Shown here piece by piece: positions 1 through 8,761 of a DNA stretch of 64,000 nt (position 1 is its first letter; each line of letters begins with the position of its first letter). The position numbers and the translations under genes were made by a program. The notes under the pieces were generated by a model, which was given only the letters and a program-made list of their open reading frames with translations, had not been told where the DNA came from and did no database searches. Source of the stretch: Bosea sp. RAC05 (lineage in GTDB: Bacteria; Pseudomonadota; Alphaproteobacteria; Rhizobiales; Beijerinckiaceae); the NCBI RefSeq assembly GCF_001713455.1, contig NZ_CP016464.1, positions 2,838,001 to 2,902,000 on the forward strand, in the 5' to 3' direction.

Positions 1-465
1 GTCGCCGGCCCGCCGATGCTCGCCCACAAGGCCGAGCATGAGGGCGTGATCTGCGTCGAGGCGATCAAGGGCCTCCACCCGCACCCGATGGACAAGCTGA
101 TGATCCCGGGCTGCACCTATTGCCACCCGCAGATCGCCAGCGTCGGCCTGACCGAGGCCAAGGCCAAGGCTGCCGGACACGAGATCAAGGTTGGCCGCTT
201 CCCCTTCGTCGCCAACGGCAAGGCGGTGGCGCTCGGCGAGGATTCCGGCCTCGCCAAGACGATCTTCGATGCCAAGACCGGCAAGCTGCTCGGCGCCCAT
301 CTGGTCGGGCCCGAGGTCACCGAGCTGATCCAGGGCTTCGTCGTGGCGATGAACCTCGAGACCACCGAGGAAGAGCTGATGCACACCGTCTTCCCGCATC
401 CGACGATCTCGGAGGTGATGAAGGAGAGCGTGCTCGACGCCTATGGCAAGGCGCTGAACGCTTAA
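1..465 (+). CDS. lpdA: Dihydrolipoyl dehydrogenase, C-terminal part (5' end outside window)
   Basis: This is the last 154 codons of the E3 flavoprotein that reoxidises dihydrolipoamide in 2-oxoacid dehydrogenase complexes, passing electrons through FAD to NAD+. The reading frame is open from the first base (VAGPPMLAHKAEHEG), which matches the end of the family's NAD/FAD core, so the start lies upstream of the window. The visible part is the dimerisation domain: TYCHPQIASVGLTE followed by the active-site His-Glu region HTVFPHPTISE near the end. Lipoyl synthase lies 1.7 kb downstream on the same strand, consistent with a pyruvate dehydrogenase/lipoate locus. The family assignment is firm; which complex it serves cannot be seen here. 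Confidence 0.95.
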   Translation, partial: VAGPPMLAHKAEHEGVICVEAIKGLHPHPMDKLMIPGCTYCHPQIASVGLTEAKAKAAGHEIKVGRFPFVANGKAVALGEDSGLAKTIFDAKTGKLLGAHLVGPEVTELIQGFVVAMNLETTEEELMHTVFPHPTISEVMKESVLDAYGKALNA

Positions 466-512
466 GGGGAAACAGGCGAGCCGCCCGCCGGGCGGAGGGG
501 GGGACCGTCACG

Positions 513-1283
513 ATGAAGCGGCTTTCTCTGGGATTGGCGGTGCTGGCTCTGCTGACGGCCTGGTCTCCGGCCCGGGCCTGCGAGGGGGCCGGCTGCGCCA
601 ACGGCCTGGTCTACGAGGCCTTCGGGCCGGCGCCGGGCGCAGGCCGTCCGGTGCTCGCCGTTTTCATCCATGGCGATGTCTCGGCGGGTGGGCCGGCCGA
701 CTACATGGTGGCCCATGCCCGGCAGTTCGCCGCCTCGCGCAAGAACGTGGTCGCCATCGCCCTGCTGCGGCCGGGCTATTACGACCGCGGCGGGCGGCAG
801 AGCGCAGGCTCCGACAACGGCCGGCGCGACACCTTCCATTCCGGGAACAACCGCGCGGTCGCGGGCGCGATCCGCGAGCTCAAGCAGCGTTACGGCGCGC
901 GCGGGGCGGTGGCGCTCGGCCATTCCGGCGGGGCCGGCACGATCGGCGTGATCGCCGGCAGCGATCCCGGCCTGCTGAACGGCATCGTGCTGGCCGCCTG
1001 CCCCTGCGATGTCGCGGCGTGGAATGCGAGCCGCGGCCGGCGCGGCGGCTTCTCGTCGCAATCGCCGGTGGACTATCTCTCCGGCGTCGCGCCGGGAACC
1101 GCCATCGTCGCGGTGACCGGGCAGGGCGACGACAACACGCGCCCCGAACTGGCGACGGACTATGTCGCGAAGGCACAGGCGCGGGGCCTCTCCGCCCGCG
1201 TCCAGATCGTCGGCGGCGGGCATAACTTCAACGGGCCTCTCTCCTCAGCCTCGGTCGCGGCGCTCGGCGGCATGGTCCGCTAG
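513..1283 (+). CDS. Secreted alpha/beta-hydrolase (dienelactone hydrolase-like)
   Basis: This 256-residue protein has a hydrophobic N-terminal signal ending near SPARA, so export is likely. The alpha/beta-hydrolase features are VFIHGD after the first strand, a nucleophile elbow GHSGGAG around residue 150 and a late GGGHNF that supplies the catalytic histidine. I chose the ATG at 513 because it follows a GGCGGAGGGGG ribosome site and begins a proper signal peptide; an open frame extends back to 120 but overlaps lpdA and looks non-coding. Mature cysteines (ACEGAGC, ACPC) may form disulfides. The substrate is unknown; carboxylester or peptide hydrolysis are both possible. It does not appear functionally tied to its neighbours. 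Confidence 0.8.
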   Translation: MKRLSLGLAVLALLTAWSPARACEGAGCANGLVYEAFGPAPGAGRPVLAVFIHGDVSAGGPADYMVAHARQFAASRKNVVAIALLRPGYYDRGGRQSAGSDNGRRDTFHSGNNRAVAGAIRELKQRYGARGAVALGHSGGAGTIGVIAGSDPGLLNGIVLAACPCDVAAWNASRGRRGGFSSQSPVDYLSGVAPGTAIVAVTGQGDDNTRPELATDYVAKAQARGLSARVQIVGGGHNFNGPLSSASVAALGGMVR

Positions 1284-1326
1284 CCCCCCTCTGGATTTCG
1301 CGCCGGCCGATCCGCATATCCCGGCG

Positions 1327-1665
1327 ATGGCGCCCCGCACCCGCAAACCGAAAGACGCCGACACGATCGTGCCTGACGAGCAGGTCGAGATCCTGCCGCC
1401 CGGTCGCGGCCTCGTGCTCGACTGGCGCGTGATCGCGCCGACGGTGGCGCTCGGCACGGTGACCGGCTTCGTGGCCAGCCTCGTCGTCGGCGGTGGCGGA
1501 CTGCTGCGCCACGCCGTGGTTGGCCTGCTCGGCATGCTGGTCGGGCAGGGGCTGGTCAGGCTGACGGGCTGGCGTGTCCGCACCGGCTATGCGCGCCTCG
1601 ACGACATGGCGATGGCGGTCATCGGCGCCATTCTTGTCGTCTTGCTGGCGCGCTTCATCGCTTAG
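1327..1665 (+). CDS. Small membrane protein, GlsB/YeaQ/YmgE-like
   Basis: This is a 112-residue protein with a charged N-terminus (MAPRTRKPKDADTIVPDEQ) followed by a Gly-rich membrane segment, a second one (VVGLLGMLVGQGLV) and a third at the C-terminus (MAVIGAILVVLLARFIA). The glycine-zipper style of hydrophobic segments is like that of transglycosylase-associated (GlsB/YeaQ/YmgE) proteins, but the match is weaker than for the next gene. The start at 1327 is inferred; the open frame reaches back to 1162 inside the preceding gene. It precedes another small membrane protein of similar type, so the pair may be an old tandem duplication. Its biochemical role is not known. Confidence 0.6.
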   Translation: MAPRTRKPKDADTIVPDEQVEILPPGRGLVLDWRVIAPTVALGTVTGFVASLVVGGGGLLRHAVVGLLGMLVGQGLVRLTGWRVRTGYARLDDMAMAVIGAILVVLLARFIA

Positions 1666-1739
1666 GGAACCTTTGGTCACAACCATCGTTGTGGCGGGGC
1701 ATCCGCGAGACCCGCGGACGGACTGGGGAACGGACGACA

Positions 1740-2018
1740 ATGGAAAACTTCGCCGCCACCATGGCCCAACCGGGCTATGGCTTCTTCGCAACGATCTTCA
1801 TCGGCATGCTCGCCGGCTGGATCGCCGAAAAGATCACCTCGGCCGATCACGGCCTCTTCACCAACATGCTCGTCGGCGTCGCCGGCTCGTTCCTCGGCAG
1901 CCGCCTGGCGGAGCTGCTGGACATCCCGATCTTCGGCTTCTGGCGCACGCTCGCGGCCGCGATCGCCGGTGCGGTCGTCGTCATCGTGATCTGGAACGCC
2001 GCGCGCGGGCGCCGCTGA
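1740..2018 (+). CDS. GlsB/YeaQ/YmgE family stress-response membrane protein
   Basis: This 92-residue protein shows the family's layout: three membrane helices, the first with GMLAGWIAEKI, the second with NMLVGVAGSFLGSRLAELL, and the last rich in Ala/Val (LAAAIAGAVVVIVIWNAARG). The conserved glycines facing across helices are typical of GlsB/YeaQ/YmgE proteins, which are often induced by envelope or general stress. Start 1740 (MENFAATMAQPGYGFF) follows a GGGGAACGGACGACA region and fits the family length; the frame is open from 1689. It sits 75 bp after a similar protein and about 100 bp before lipA. The family is recognised, the function is not established. Confidence 0.75.
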   Translation: MENFAATMAQPGYGFFATIFIGMLAGWIAEKITSADHGLFTNMLVGVAGSFLGSRLAELLDIPIFGFWRTLAAAIAGAVVVIVIWNAARGRR

Positions 2019-2121
2019 GCGACGGACGGGGCCCTGCGACAGGGCAACCGCTCTGCCAAAGGTTGCCCTGCGCGGCCGGGACGATTAGCTAGGGGACAGG
2101 CGGCGGCCAGGGGCCGCCGCG

Positions 2122-3162
2122 ATGGATCCTGTCCCGATGGCCCTCGTCCTCGACCTGCTCAACCGCGATCCTCGGCCCAATGCCGGCAATCCGAAATCCG
2201 AGGCCGCCCAGGCCCCGGCGGAACTGCGCCATCCGGAGAAGCAGAAGCGGCCCGAGAACCCGATCCTGCGCAAGCCGGACTGGATCCGCGTCAAGGCTCC
2301 GGGCTCGCCGAAATGGGCCGAGACCCAGAAGATCGTGAAGGCCGAGAAGCTGGTCACGGTCTGCGAGGAGGCCGGCTGCCCCAATATCGGCGAGTGCTGG
2401 GAAAAGAAGCACGCCACCTTCATGATCATGGGCGACACCTGCACGCGGGCCTGCGCCTTCTGCAACGTCAAGACCGGCGTGCCCCAGGCGCTCGACCCGC
2501 TCGAGCCGGCCAAGGTCGCCCAGGCCGTCGCCAAGCTCGGGCTCGAGCATGTCGTGATCACCTCGGTCGATCGCGACGACCTTAAGGATGGCGGCGCCGA
2601 GCATTTCGCCCAGGTCATCCGCGCCATCCGCAAGGCTTCGCCCGGCACCACCATCGAGATCCTGACGCCGGACTTCCTGCGCAAGCCCGGCGCGCTCGAG
2701 GTCGTCGTCGCGGCCAAGCCCGACGTCTTCAACCACAATCTCGAGACCGTGCCGGGCAAGTATCTGACGGTGCGCCCCGGTGCGCGCTATTTCCACTCGC
2801 TGCGGCTGCTGCAGCGGGTCAAGGAGCTCGACCCGACGATCTTCACCAAGTCCGGCATCATGGTCGGCCTCGGCGAGGAGCGGAACGAGATCCTGCAGCT
2901 GATGGACGATCTGCGCTCGGCCGATGTCGACTTCATCACGATCGGCCAATATCTCGCGCCCTCGCGCAAGCACCATGCGGTGATCCGCTTCGTCACGCCC
3001 GAGGAGTTCAAGGGCTTCGAGGCGATCGCCTATGTGAAGGGCTTCCTGATGGTGTCCTCGACGCCGCTGACGCGCTCCTCGCATCATGCCGGCGAGGATT
3101 TCGCGCGGCTGCGCGCGGCCCGCGAGGCGAAGGTCGGCATCGGCCACAACAGCCGCGGCTGA
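2122..3162 (+). CDS. lipA: Lipoyl synthase
   Basis: This radical-SAM enzyme (346 residues) inserts two sulfur atoms into protein-bound octanoyl groups to make the lipoyl cofactor of 2-oxoacid dehydrogenases. Both iron-sulfur cluster signatures are present: [12 protein letters not shown] for the auxiliary, sacrificed cluster and CTRACAFC (CxxxCxxC) for the SAM cluster, followed by [14 protein letters not shown] and [11 protein letters not shown]. The C-terminal [10 protein letters not shown] contains the serine that ligates the auxiliary cluster. Length matches the family. An alternative ATG at 2137 would remove five residues. Its position after lpdA and before a START-domain gene is a common alphaproteobacterial arrangement. 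Confidence 0.96.
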   Translation: MDPVPMALVLDLLNRDPRPNAGNPKSEAAQAPAELRHPEKQKRPENPILRKPDWIRVKAPGSPKWAETQKIVKAEKLVTVCEEAGCPNIGECWEKKHATFMIMGDTCTRACAFCNVKTGVPQALDPLEPAKVAQAVAKLGLEHVVITSVDRDDLKDGGAEHFAQVIRAIRKASPGTTIEILTPDFLRKPGALEVVVAAKPDVFNHNLETVPGKYLTVRPGARYFHSLRLLQRVKELDPTIFTKSGIMVGLGEERNEILQLMDDLRSADVDFITIGQYLAPSRKHHAVIRFVTPEEFKGFEAIAYVKGFLMVSSTPLTRSSHHAGEDFARLRAAREAKVGIGHNSRG

Positions 3163-3177
3163 AAAGGCACGTATCCG

Positions 3178-3657
3178 ATGCCGATGTTCAACAGCGCCCG
3201 GCGGGTGCGCCACACCCCCGAGCAGATGTTCGCGCTCGTCGCCGATGTCGAGAAATACCCCCAGTTCCTGCCGCTCTGCGAGGGCCTGACGGTGCGCCGC
3301 CGCACGCCGCAGGACGGCGGTGGCGAGGTCCTGCTGGCCGACATGACCGTCGGCTACAAGGCGATCCGCGAGACCTTCACCAGCCGCGTCACGCTCGATC
3401 CCGCCAATCTTCGGATCCTCGTCGAATATGTCGACGGCCCCTTCCGCTATCTGGAGAACCGCTGGACCTTCAAGCCGCACGAGAGCGGCTGCGAGATCGG
3501 CTTCTTCATTTCCTACGAGTTCGCCAGCCGCATGCTCGGGCTGCTGATGGGAGCGATGTTCGACAAGGCCTTCCGTAAATTCGCGGAAGCCTTTGAGCGT
3601 AGGGCCGACCTTGTTTACGGTGATGACGCAAGGAGAGATACGGTCACCACGTCTTAA
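3178..3657 (+). CDS. RatA/COQ10-type START-domain protein
   Basis: This is a 159-residue polyketide cyclase/START superfamily protein. The sequence begins MFNSARRVRHTPEQMFALVADVEKYPQFLPLCEG and continues with a beta-rich barrel (EYVDGPFRYLENRWTFKP) and a final helix (LMGAMFDKAFRKFAEAFERRA), which is the classical layout of the COQ10/RatA family. Members bind ubiquinone or hydrophobic ligands in mitochondria and alphaproteobacteria; the E. coli member RatA has been described as interfering with ribosome subunit association. It starts 15 bp after lipA and is probably co-transcribed. I favour a quinone-chaperone role over toxin because no antitoxin partner is adjacent, but this is inference. Confidence 0.88.
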   Translation: MPMFNSARRVRHTPEQMFALVADVEKYPQFLPLCEGLTVRRRTPQDGGGEVLLADMTVGYKAIRETFTSRVTLDPANLRILVEYVDGPFRYLENRWTFKPHESGCEIGFFISYEFASRMLGLLMGAMFDKAFRKFAEAFERRADLVYGDDARRDTVTTS

Positions 3658-3699
3658 GTTGTTGCTGTCAGGTTTCCCCGGACCTCTGGGAGACCTGAC

Positions 3700-5814
3700 A
3701 TGGATGCGTCGTCGACACCGGCATCGAGCCTGGGCGCCACGCGGCGGATGACCGCTACGGTACCGATCTATACCGTGACGTTGTTCCTGTCGGCCTTCCT
3801 GCTGTTCGGCATCCAGCCGATGTTCGCCAAGATGGTGCTGCCGAAGCTCGGCGGCTCGCCGGGTGTGTGGTCGGTGGCGATGGTCTTCTTCCAGACCGTG
3901 CTGCTCGCCGGATACGGCTACGCGCATTGGCTCGTCAGCCGCTTCACTGTCCGTCGCGCGGCGCTGGTGCATATCGCGCTGATGGTCGCGGTTCCGCTGG
4001 TCGGCCTGCCGATCGGCATCGCGGCGGGCTTCGAACGTCCGCCGCAGGAGGGCGAGACGCTCTGGCTGATCGCGCTCTTCGCCGCCTCGGTGGGGCTGCC
4101 CTTCTTCGCCGTCGCCGCCAACGGGCCGCTGCTGCAGGCATGGTTCGCCCGCTCCGGCCATCCCCGGGCCGCCGATCCCTATTTCCTCTACGCCGCCTCG
4201 AACATCGGCAGCTTCCTCGCGCTCATCGCCTATCCCTTCCTGGTCGAGCCGGTGCTGACGCTGTCGCTGCAGTCTCATGCCTGGAGCTGGGGCTTCGGCC
4301 TGCTGCTCGCCGCCATCGCGGCCTGTGCGGGCCTGGCGATCGGCGGCGGCGCGACCGGCGTCGCGGCGACGCGCGAGCTGGCGGCGCCGGCCGCGGTCAC
4401 CGGGCGCCAGAAGCTGGGCTGGGTCGCGCTCGCCTTCGTTCCCTCGGGCCTCCTCGTCGCGGTGACGGCGCATCTCTCCACCGATGTCGCCTCAGTGCCG
4501 CTGCTTTGGGTGGTGCCGCTGGCGCTGTTCCTGCTGACCTTCGTGATCGTCTTCCAGCGCCGCCCCGTCCTGCGCCATGGCTGGATGCTGACGGCCCAGC
4601 TCGTCTTCGTCGCCGCCCTGACGCTCAAGATGCTGTTTCAGCCCGGTATCGGCTGGGGCGGCGAGCTCGCGCTGCATCTGGGCCTGTTCTTCACGACGGC
4701 GATGGTCGCCCATGGCGAGCTGGCGCGGCGCCGCCCCGATGCCGCCAACCTGACCGGGTTCTATCTCTGGATGTCGCTCGGCGGCGTTCTCGGCGGCCTG
4801 TTCTGCGGCCTGTTCGCGCCCCTGCTGTTCAACTCCGTGGTCGAATACCCCATCCTGATCATCGCGGGCGTCCTCTGCCGCCCCGCCTTCACCGGCATCC
4901 GGATCTCACGCCCCGTGCGCGCCGGGCTGGTGGGCCTGGCCTTCGTCGGATTGTTCGCGATCATCGTCACCGAGCAGCAGCGCAGCGACTCCGTGCGCTC
5001 CTTCTTCGGGGTCAACCGGATCACCGAGAGCCCGGACGGCCGCTTCCGCATCCTCGTCCATGGCAGCACGGTCCATGGCGCCCAGCGCCTGCGCAACGAC
5101 GACGACAGCATCGTCACCGGTCGGCCCGAGGCGCTCAGCTACTACTTCACCGGCGGCGGCATTGCCGACGGCATCGACGCTGTGCGGCGCGCGCGCGGCG
5201 GCACGCTGCATGCCGTCGCGGCGATTGGGCTGGGCACCGGCTCGCTCGCCTGCCAGACCCGGCCCGGTGAGGACTGGACCTTCTTCGAGATCGACCCGCA
5301 GGTCGCGCGCATGGCCACCGACCCGGCCCGCTTCAGCTTCATGAGCCAGTGCGCGCCAGGGGCCCGGATCGTGCTGGGCGATGCCCGACTGACCCTGTCG
5401 GATGCCGCGCCGGACTCACTCGACCTGATCGTCGTGGACGCCTTTTCCTCGGATGCGATCCCGATCCATCTGATGACGACGGAGGCGATCGGCCTCTATC
5501 TGAGCAAGCTGAAGCCGAACGGTGCGATCCTGTTCCACATCTCCAACCGGAACATGGATCTCGGCCCTGTCGTCACCGCGACCGCCCATGCGCGGGGACT
5601 GTCGACCTGGATTCGCGCATCCAACCCCACGCCGGAGCTGATGCTGCAGCGGAAGTTCTCGCCCCATGTCGCGGTCGTCGCCCGCAAGGCCGAGGATGTC
5701 GGCCTCAGCCCCGTCGAAGGGTGGGTCAGGCAGGAGGGGCCGGGCACGGCGCGGGCCTGGCGCGACGACTATGCCGACGTGATCAGCGCGATCTGGCGCA
5801 AGCTCGCGCGCTGA
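3700..5814 (+). CDS. Membrane-fused spermidine synthase-like protein
   Basis: This 704-residue protein combines a polytopic membrane half (from IYTVTLFLSAFLLFGIQPMFAKMVLPKLGG to about residue 430, roughly ten or more hydrophobic segments) with a C-terminal Rossmann methyltransferase-like half. In the latter, AIGLGTGSLACQ (about residue 507) is the nucleotide/aminopropyl donor loop, FFEIDPQV the acidic second strand, GDAR the next loop and VVDAFSSDAIP the family's aspartate motif. Membrane-fused spermidine synthase homologues are common in bacteria but rarely tested; some may not make polyamines. It stands alone between ratA-like and the convergent pncC gene, with only 8 bp between stop codons. 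Substrate unknown. Confidence 0.85.
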   Translation: MDASSTPASSLGATRRMTATVPIYTVTLFLSAFLLFGIQPMFAKMVLPKLGGSPGVWSVAMVFFQTVLLAGYGYAHWLVSRFTVRRAALVHIALMVAVPLVGLPIGIAAGFERPPQEGETLWLIALFAASVGLPFFAVAANGPLLQAWFARSGHPRAADPYFLYAASNIGSFLALIAYPFLVEPVLTLSLQSHAWSWGFGLLLAAIAACAGLAIGGGATGVAATRELAAPAAVTGRQKLGWVALAFVPSGLLVAVTAHLSTDVASVPLLWVVPLALFLLTFVIVFQRRPVLRHGWMLTAQLVFVAALTLKMLFQPGIGWGGELALHLGLFFTTAMVAHGELARRRPDAANLTGFYLWMSLGGVLGGLFCGLFAPLLFNSVVEYPILIIAGVLCRPAFTGIRISRPVRAGLVGLAFVGLFAIIVTEQQRSDSVRSFFGVNRITESPDGRFRILVHGSTVHGAQRLRNDDDSIVTGRPEALSYYFTGGGIADGIDAVRRARGGTLHAVAAIGLGTGSLACQTRPGEDWTFFEIDPQVARMATDPARFSFMSQCAPGARIVLGDARLTLSDAAPDSLDLIVVDAFSSDAIPIHLMTTEAIGLYLSKLKPNGAILFHISNRNMDLGPVVTATAHARGLSTWIRASNPTPELMLQRKFSPHVAVVARKAEDVGLSPVEGWVRQEGPGTARAWRDDYADVISAIWRKLAR

Positions 5815-5822
5815 TCGCGGCG

Positions 5823-6320
5823 TCAGGCCCCCGACGCGCCCTCGTGCAGCATGTCGAGGGCAATCAGCACCGACAGCCGCCGGATCTCGTCGCGCGAGAG
5901 CGGGCCGAAGCGCCTTTCGCGGTGCACGGTGCCGACCGGTCCGGCGCAGGCGAAGTGGACGAGGCCCACGGGCTTGGCCTCGCTGCCGCCACCGGGACCG
6001 GCCACCCCGGTGATGGAGACGGCGAGGCTCGACGCCAGCGCGGCCCGGCCGCCCGCCGCCATCGCCCGCGCCACCGGCTCACTGACGGCGCCATGGATCG
6101 CGAGCAGATCGTCCGGCACGCCGGCCAGGGCCGTCTTCGCCGCGTTGGAATAGGTGATCAGGCCACCCATCACGACATCCGACGAGCCCGGGATCGCCGT
6201 CAGCGCGCCGCCGACCAGCCCTCCGGTGCAGGATTCGACCGTCGCGACGGTTGCGCCCCGGGCCCGGCAGGCTTCCAGCACGGCGATCGCGTGCTGCGTG
6301 ATCTCGCTGTCGAACGGCAT
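5823..6320 (-). CDS. pncC: Nicotinamide-nucleotide amidase (CinA C-terminal domain family)
   Basis: This 165-residue single-domain protein belongs to the CinA C-terminal family, which deamidates nicotinamide mononucleotide to nicotinate mononucleotide in NAD recycling. Diagnostic segments are TVESCTGGLVGGALTAIPGSSDVVMGGLITYSNAAK near the start and SITGVAGPGGGSEAKPVGLVHFA in the middle. The start at 6320 (MPFDSEITQHA) gives the family length of about 165; the open frame extends farther upstream but runs into ispDF. It begins 17 bp after the end of ispDF, so the two form an ispDF-pncC transcription unit. It lacks the N-terminal MoCF-like domain of full-length CinA. Confidence 0.92.
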   Translation of the reverse strand: MPFDSEITQHAIAVLEACRARGATVATVESCTGGLVGGALTAIPGSSDVVMGGLITYSNAAKTALAGVPDDLLAIHGAVSEPVARAMAAGGRAALASSLAVSITGVAGPGGGSEAKPVGLVHFACAGPVGTVHRERRFGPLSRDEIRRLSVLIALDMLHEGASGA

Positions 6321-6337
6321 CGGTGGCCTCCGTCGGG

Positions 6338-7564
6338 TCAGGGGGATGGCATCGCAGCCGGCGGATCGGGCAGGCGGATCGTCGCGGTCGCGAGCGCGGC
6401 CAGGCCTTCCTTGCGGCCGGTGAAGCCGAGGCGCTCGGAGGTCGTCGCCTTGATCGCGACCTGATCGAGCCGCACCCCGGCCGCCGTCGCGATGGCCTGG
6501 CGGATCGCTTCGCGATGCGGCCCGACCTTCGGCGCCTCGCAGACGAGGGTCAGGTCGAGGAAGTCGATCACCCCGCCGCGCGCCCGCACCCGCTCGGCCG
6601 CGAAGGCCAGGAATCGGTGCGAAGCGGCGCCGCGCCATTGCGGATCGCTCGGCGGGAAATGGGTCCCGATGTCGCCCTCGGCGAGCGCCCCCAACAGCGC
6701 ATCGGTGAGGGCATGCAGCGCCACGTCGCCGTCCGAATGCGCCAGCACGCCGCGATCATGGGCGATGCGCACGCCGCCCAGCCAGACATGGTCACCCTGC
6801 GTGAAGGCGTGGACGTCGTAGCCGGTGCCGACCCGCACCACCAGCGGCCGGCCTGCGGGCGCGCCGCCCCGGTCGAAATCCTCGGGATGGGTCAGTTTCA
6901 AGTTGGCGGGCTCCCCGGGGAAGGTCGCGACCGGATGTCCGGCCCATTCCATCAGCGCAGCGTCGTCGGTGAAGCCGTCGCGACCGGCCGCGAGCGCCGC
7001 CCGGTGCGCGGCCAGCAGCACCGCGAATCCGAAGGCCTGCGGCGTCTGCACGCTGACGAGCCGGTCGCGCGGCGGGGTCTCGGCGATCCGGCCCGCATCG
7101 TCCAGCCGCTTGATCGTATCGGTGACGGGCAGGACCGGGATTGCCGCCACCCCGGCGGCGTCGACCGCCGCGATCGCCGCCCGCACGAGGTTCTCCGTGA
7201 GAAAGGGGCGGGCCGCGTCATGCACCAGAACCTGTCCCGCAAAACCGCTCGCCGCCAGCGCCTCGAGCCCGAGGCGGACCGACTCCTGACGGGTGGCGCC
7301 GCCTGGCGTCGGCGGATCGATGCGATCGTCGGTAAGGCCGGCGACGGCGTCCTGATAGCGCGCCTCGTCACCGGCGCCGATCACCACCGCAAGGCGCGCG
7401 ATCCCGGGCGTCGCCAGAAAAGGAGCCAGCGCGTGCCGAAGAACCGGGCGCCCGTCCAGCAGCCGGTATTGCTTGGGAGCATCGAAGCCGGCCCTCAGCC
7501 CGCGGCCACCCGCGACGACGAGCACGGCGACGGCGGCTTGCGTGTCATCTCGTTCGGCGGCCAC
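6338..7564 (-). CDS. ispDF: Bifunctional IspD/IspF: MEP cytidylyltransferase and MEcPP synthase
   Basis: This fused enzyme catalyses two non-consecutive steps of the methylerythritol phosphate isoprenoid pathway. The N-terminal IspD half has the CTP-binding [21 protein letters not shown] and [10 protein letters not shown]. The C-terminal IspF half starts at [12 protein letters not shown] with the metal-binding Asp-x-His, followed by [26 protein letters not shown] and [20 protein letters not shown]. Such fusions are typical of alpha- and epsilonproteobacteria. I place the start at the GTG at 7564 ([17 protein letters not shown]), 408 residues, with an AGGA upstream; a GTG at 7669 would add 35 Pro/Arg-rich residues without family character. 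It is transcribed away from dusB. Confidence 0.93.
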   Translation of the reverse strand: MAAERDDTQAAVAVLVVAGGRGLRAGFDAPKQYRLLDGRPVLRHALAPFLATPGIARLAVVIGAGDEARYQDAVAGLTDDRIDPPTPGGATRQESVRLGLEALAASGFAGQVLVHDAARPFLTENLVRAAIAAVDAAGVAAIPVLPVTDTIKRLDDAGRIAETPPRDRLVSVQTPQAFGFAVLLAAHRAALAAGRDGFTDDAALMEWAGHPVATFPGEPANLKLTHPEDFDRGGAPAGRPLVVRVGTGYDVHAFTQGDHVWLGGVRIAHDRGVLAHSDGDVALHALTDALLGALAEGDIGTHFPPSDPQWRGAASHRFLAFAAERVRARGGVIDFLDLTLVCEAPKVGPHREAIRQAIATAAGVRLDQVAIKATTSERLGFTGRKEGLAALATATIRLPDPPAAMPSP

Positions 7565-7686
7565 GGCTCTTGGTCCTGCAGGGTCTTCGGTGATAGTCGC
7601 AGGCGGCACCCGCGCCAAGCCCCCAGGCTCGCGCGGCGGCTTGCGGGGGACGTTGATGATGCGGTGCACTATTTCGTGCGAGTCCC

Positions 7687-7716
7687 TTGCGCTCCTGCAG
7701 CAATGTCCAATAAATA
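7687..7716 (+). promoter_or_regulatory. Candidate promoter for dusB-ntrBC
   Basis: TTGCGC at 7687-7692 is followed after 18 bp by TAAATA at 7711-7716, a fair match to a sigma-70 promoter in an AT-richer patch between divergent ispDF and dusB. Its position would put transcription start at about 7723, arguing for the dusB start codon at 7753. This is pattern matching only. Confidence 0.35.
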
Positions 7717-7752
7717 TGCAAGATGCAGGTTGCCTTTAATACAGGCTCCGCC

Positions 7753-8745
7753 ATGGCCGTTCCGCTTCCCGTGACGCTCGCGTCGCGCGCCTTGCTGGCG
7801 CCGATGTCGGGCGTGACGGACATCGTCATGCGCCGGATCGCGGCACGCCATGGCGCGGGGCTCGTCATCTCGGAGATGGTGGCCTCGGACGAGTTCGTCC
7901 GCGGCAGCGAAGAGGCGCGCATCCGGGCGGAGGGCGCCGGCATCTCGCCGCATGTCGTCCAGCTCGCCGGCTGCGACCCACATTGGCTCGGCGAGGCGGC
8001 GCGCCTGGCCGAGGCCAACGGCGCCGCCATCGTCGACATCAACATGGGCTGCCCGGCCAAGAAGGTCACCGGCGGCTGGGCCGGCTCGGCCCTGATGCGC
8101 GATCTCGACCATGCCGTCGCGCTGGTCGAGGCCGCGGTCGCCGCCGTGAAGGTGCCGGTGACGGTGAAGATGCGCCTCGGCTGGGACGATTCCTCGCGCA
8201 ATGCGCCGGAGCTGGCGCGCCGCGCGGTCGCGGCGGGCGCCCGGCTGATCACGGTCCATGGCCGCACGCGCCAGCAGTTCTACAAGGGCGTCGCCGATTG
8301 GGCGGCGATCCGCGCCGTGCGGGCGGCTGGCGACTTTCCGCTCGTCGCGAACGGCGACATCCGCGATGCCGACGACGCCCGGCTGTGCCTGGCCCGGTCG
8401 GGGGCCGATCTCGTCATGGTCGGGCGCGCGGCGCTCGGGCGCCCCTGGCTCGTCGGGGCCATCGGGGCCGCGCTGGACGGGCTCGCCCCGGTCGAGCTGT
8501 CGCTCGCCCAGAAGCATGCCGTGGCGCGGGAACACTATGAGGGGCTGCTGACCCTCATGGGCAAAGCCCATGGCGTCCGCCATGCCCGCAAGCACCTGGC
8601 GGCCTATGCCGACGAGGCCGTCGCCAGCGGCGGCACCGCCGATGCGGAGCAGCGCCGCATCCTGTTGACGACCGACGAGCCGGACCGCGCCATCGCGATG
8701 CTGGCCCGCCTCTTTTCTCCCGATTGCAGCCGCGTTGCGGCCTGA
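7753..8745 (+). CDS. dusB: tRNA-dihydrouridine synthase (DusB/NifR3)
   Basis: This FMN-dependent enzyme reduces uridines in tRNA D-loops. The 330-residue product opens with [18 protein letters not shown], carries the catalytic cysteine in [19 protein letters not shown], the VKMRLGWDD strand, [17 protein letters not shown] and [10 protein letters not shown], all characteristic of DusB. It lies directly upstream of ntrB, the classical nifR3-ntrB-ntrC operon order of alphaproteobacteria. The start at 7753 is preferred because a candidate promoter would otherwise leave no leader; an in-frame ATG at 7723 would add ten residues. The ntrB start codon lies 17 bp after its stop. Confidence 0.93.
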   Translation: MAVPLPVTLASRALLAPMSGVTDIVMRRIAARHGAGLVISEMVASDEFVRGSEEARIRAEGAGISPHVVQLAGCDPHWLGEAARLAEANGAAIVDINMGCPAKKVTGGWAGSALMRDLDHAVALVEAAVAAVKVPVTVKMRLGWDDSSRNAPELARRAVAAGARLITVHGRTRQQFYKGVADWAAIRAVRAAGDFPLVANGDIRDADDARLCLARSGADLVMVGRAALGRPWLVGAIGAALDGLAPVELSLAQKHAVAREHYEGLLTLMGKAHGVRHARKHLAAYADEAVASGGTADAEQRRILLTTDEPDRAIAMLARLFSPDCSRVAA

Positions 8746-8761
8746 ACCGAAGGTGTCGCGT

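Noticed and set aside
120-512. Upstream extension of the secreted hydrolase frame
   Set aside because: It overlaps lpdA in another frame and precedes a proper signal peptide start at 513.
2089-4473. Long minus-strand open frame of 794 codons over lipA, ratA-like and the spermidine-synthase-like gene
   Set aside because: It is antisense to three well-supported genes, is rich in Arg/Gly/Asp from GC bias and has no recognisable family features.
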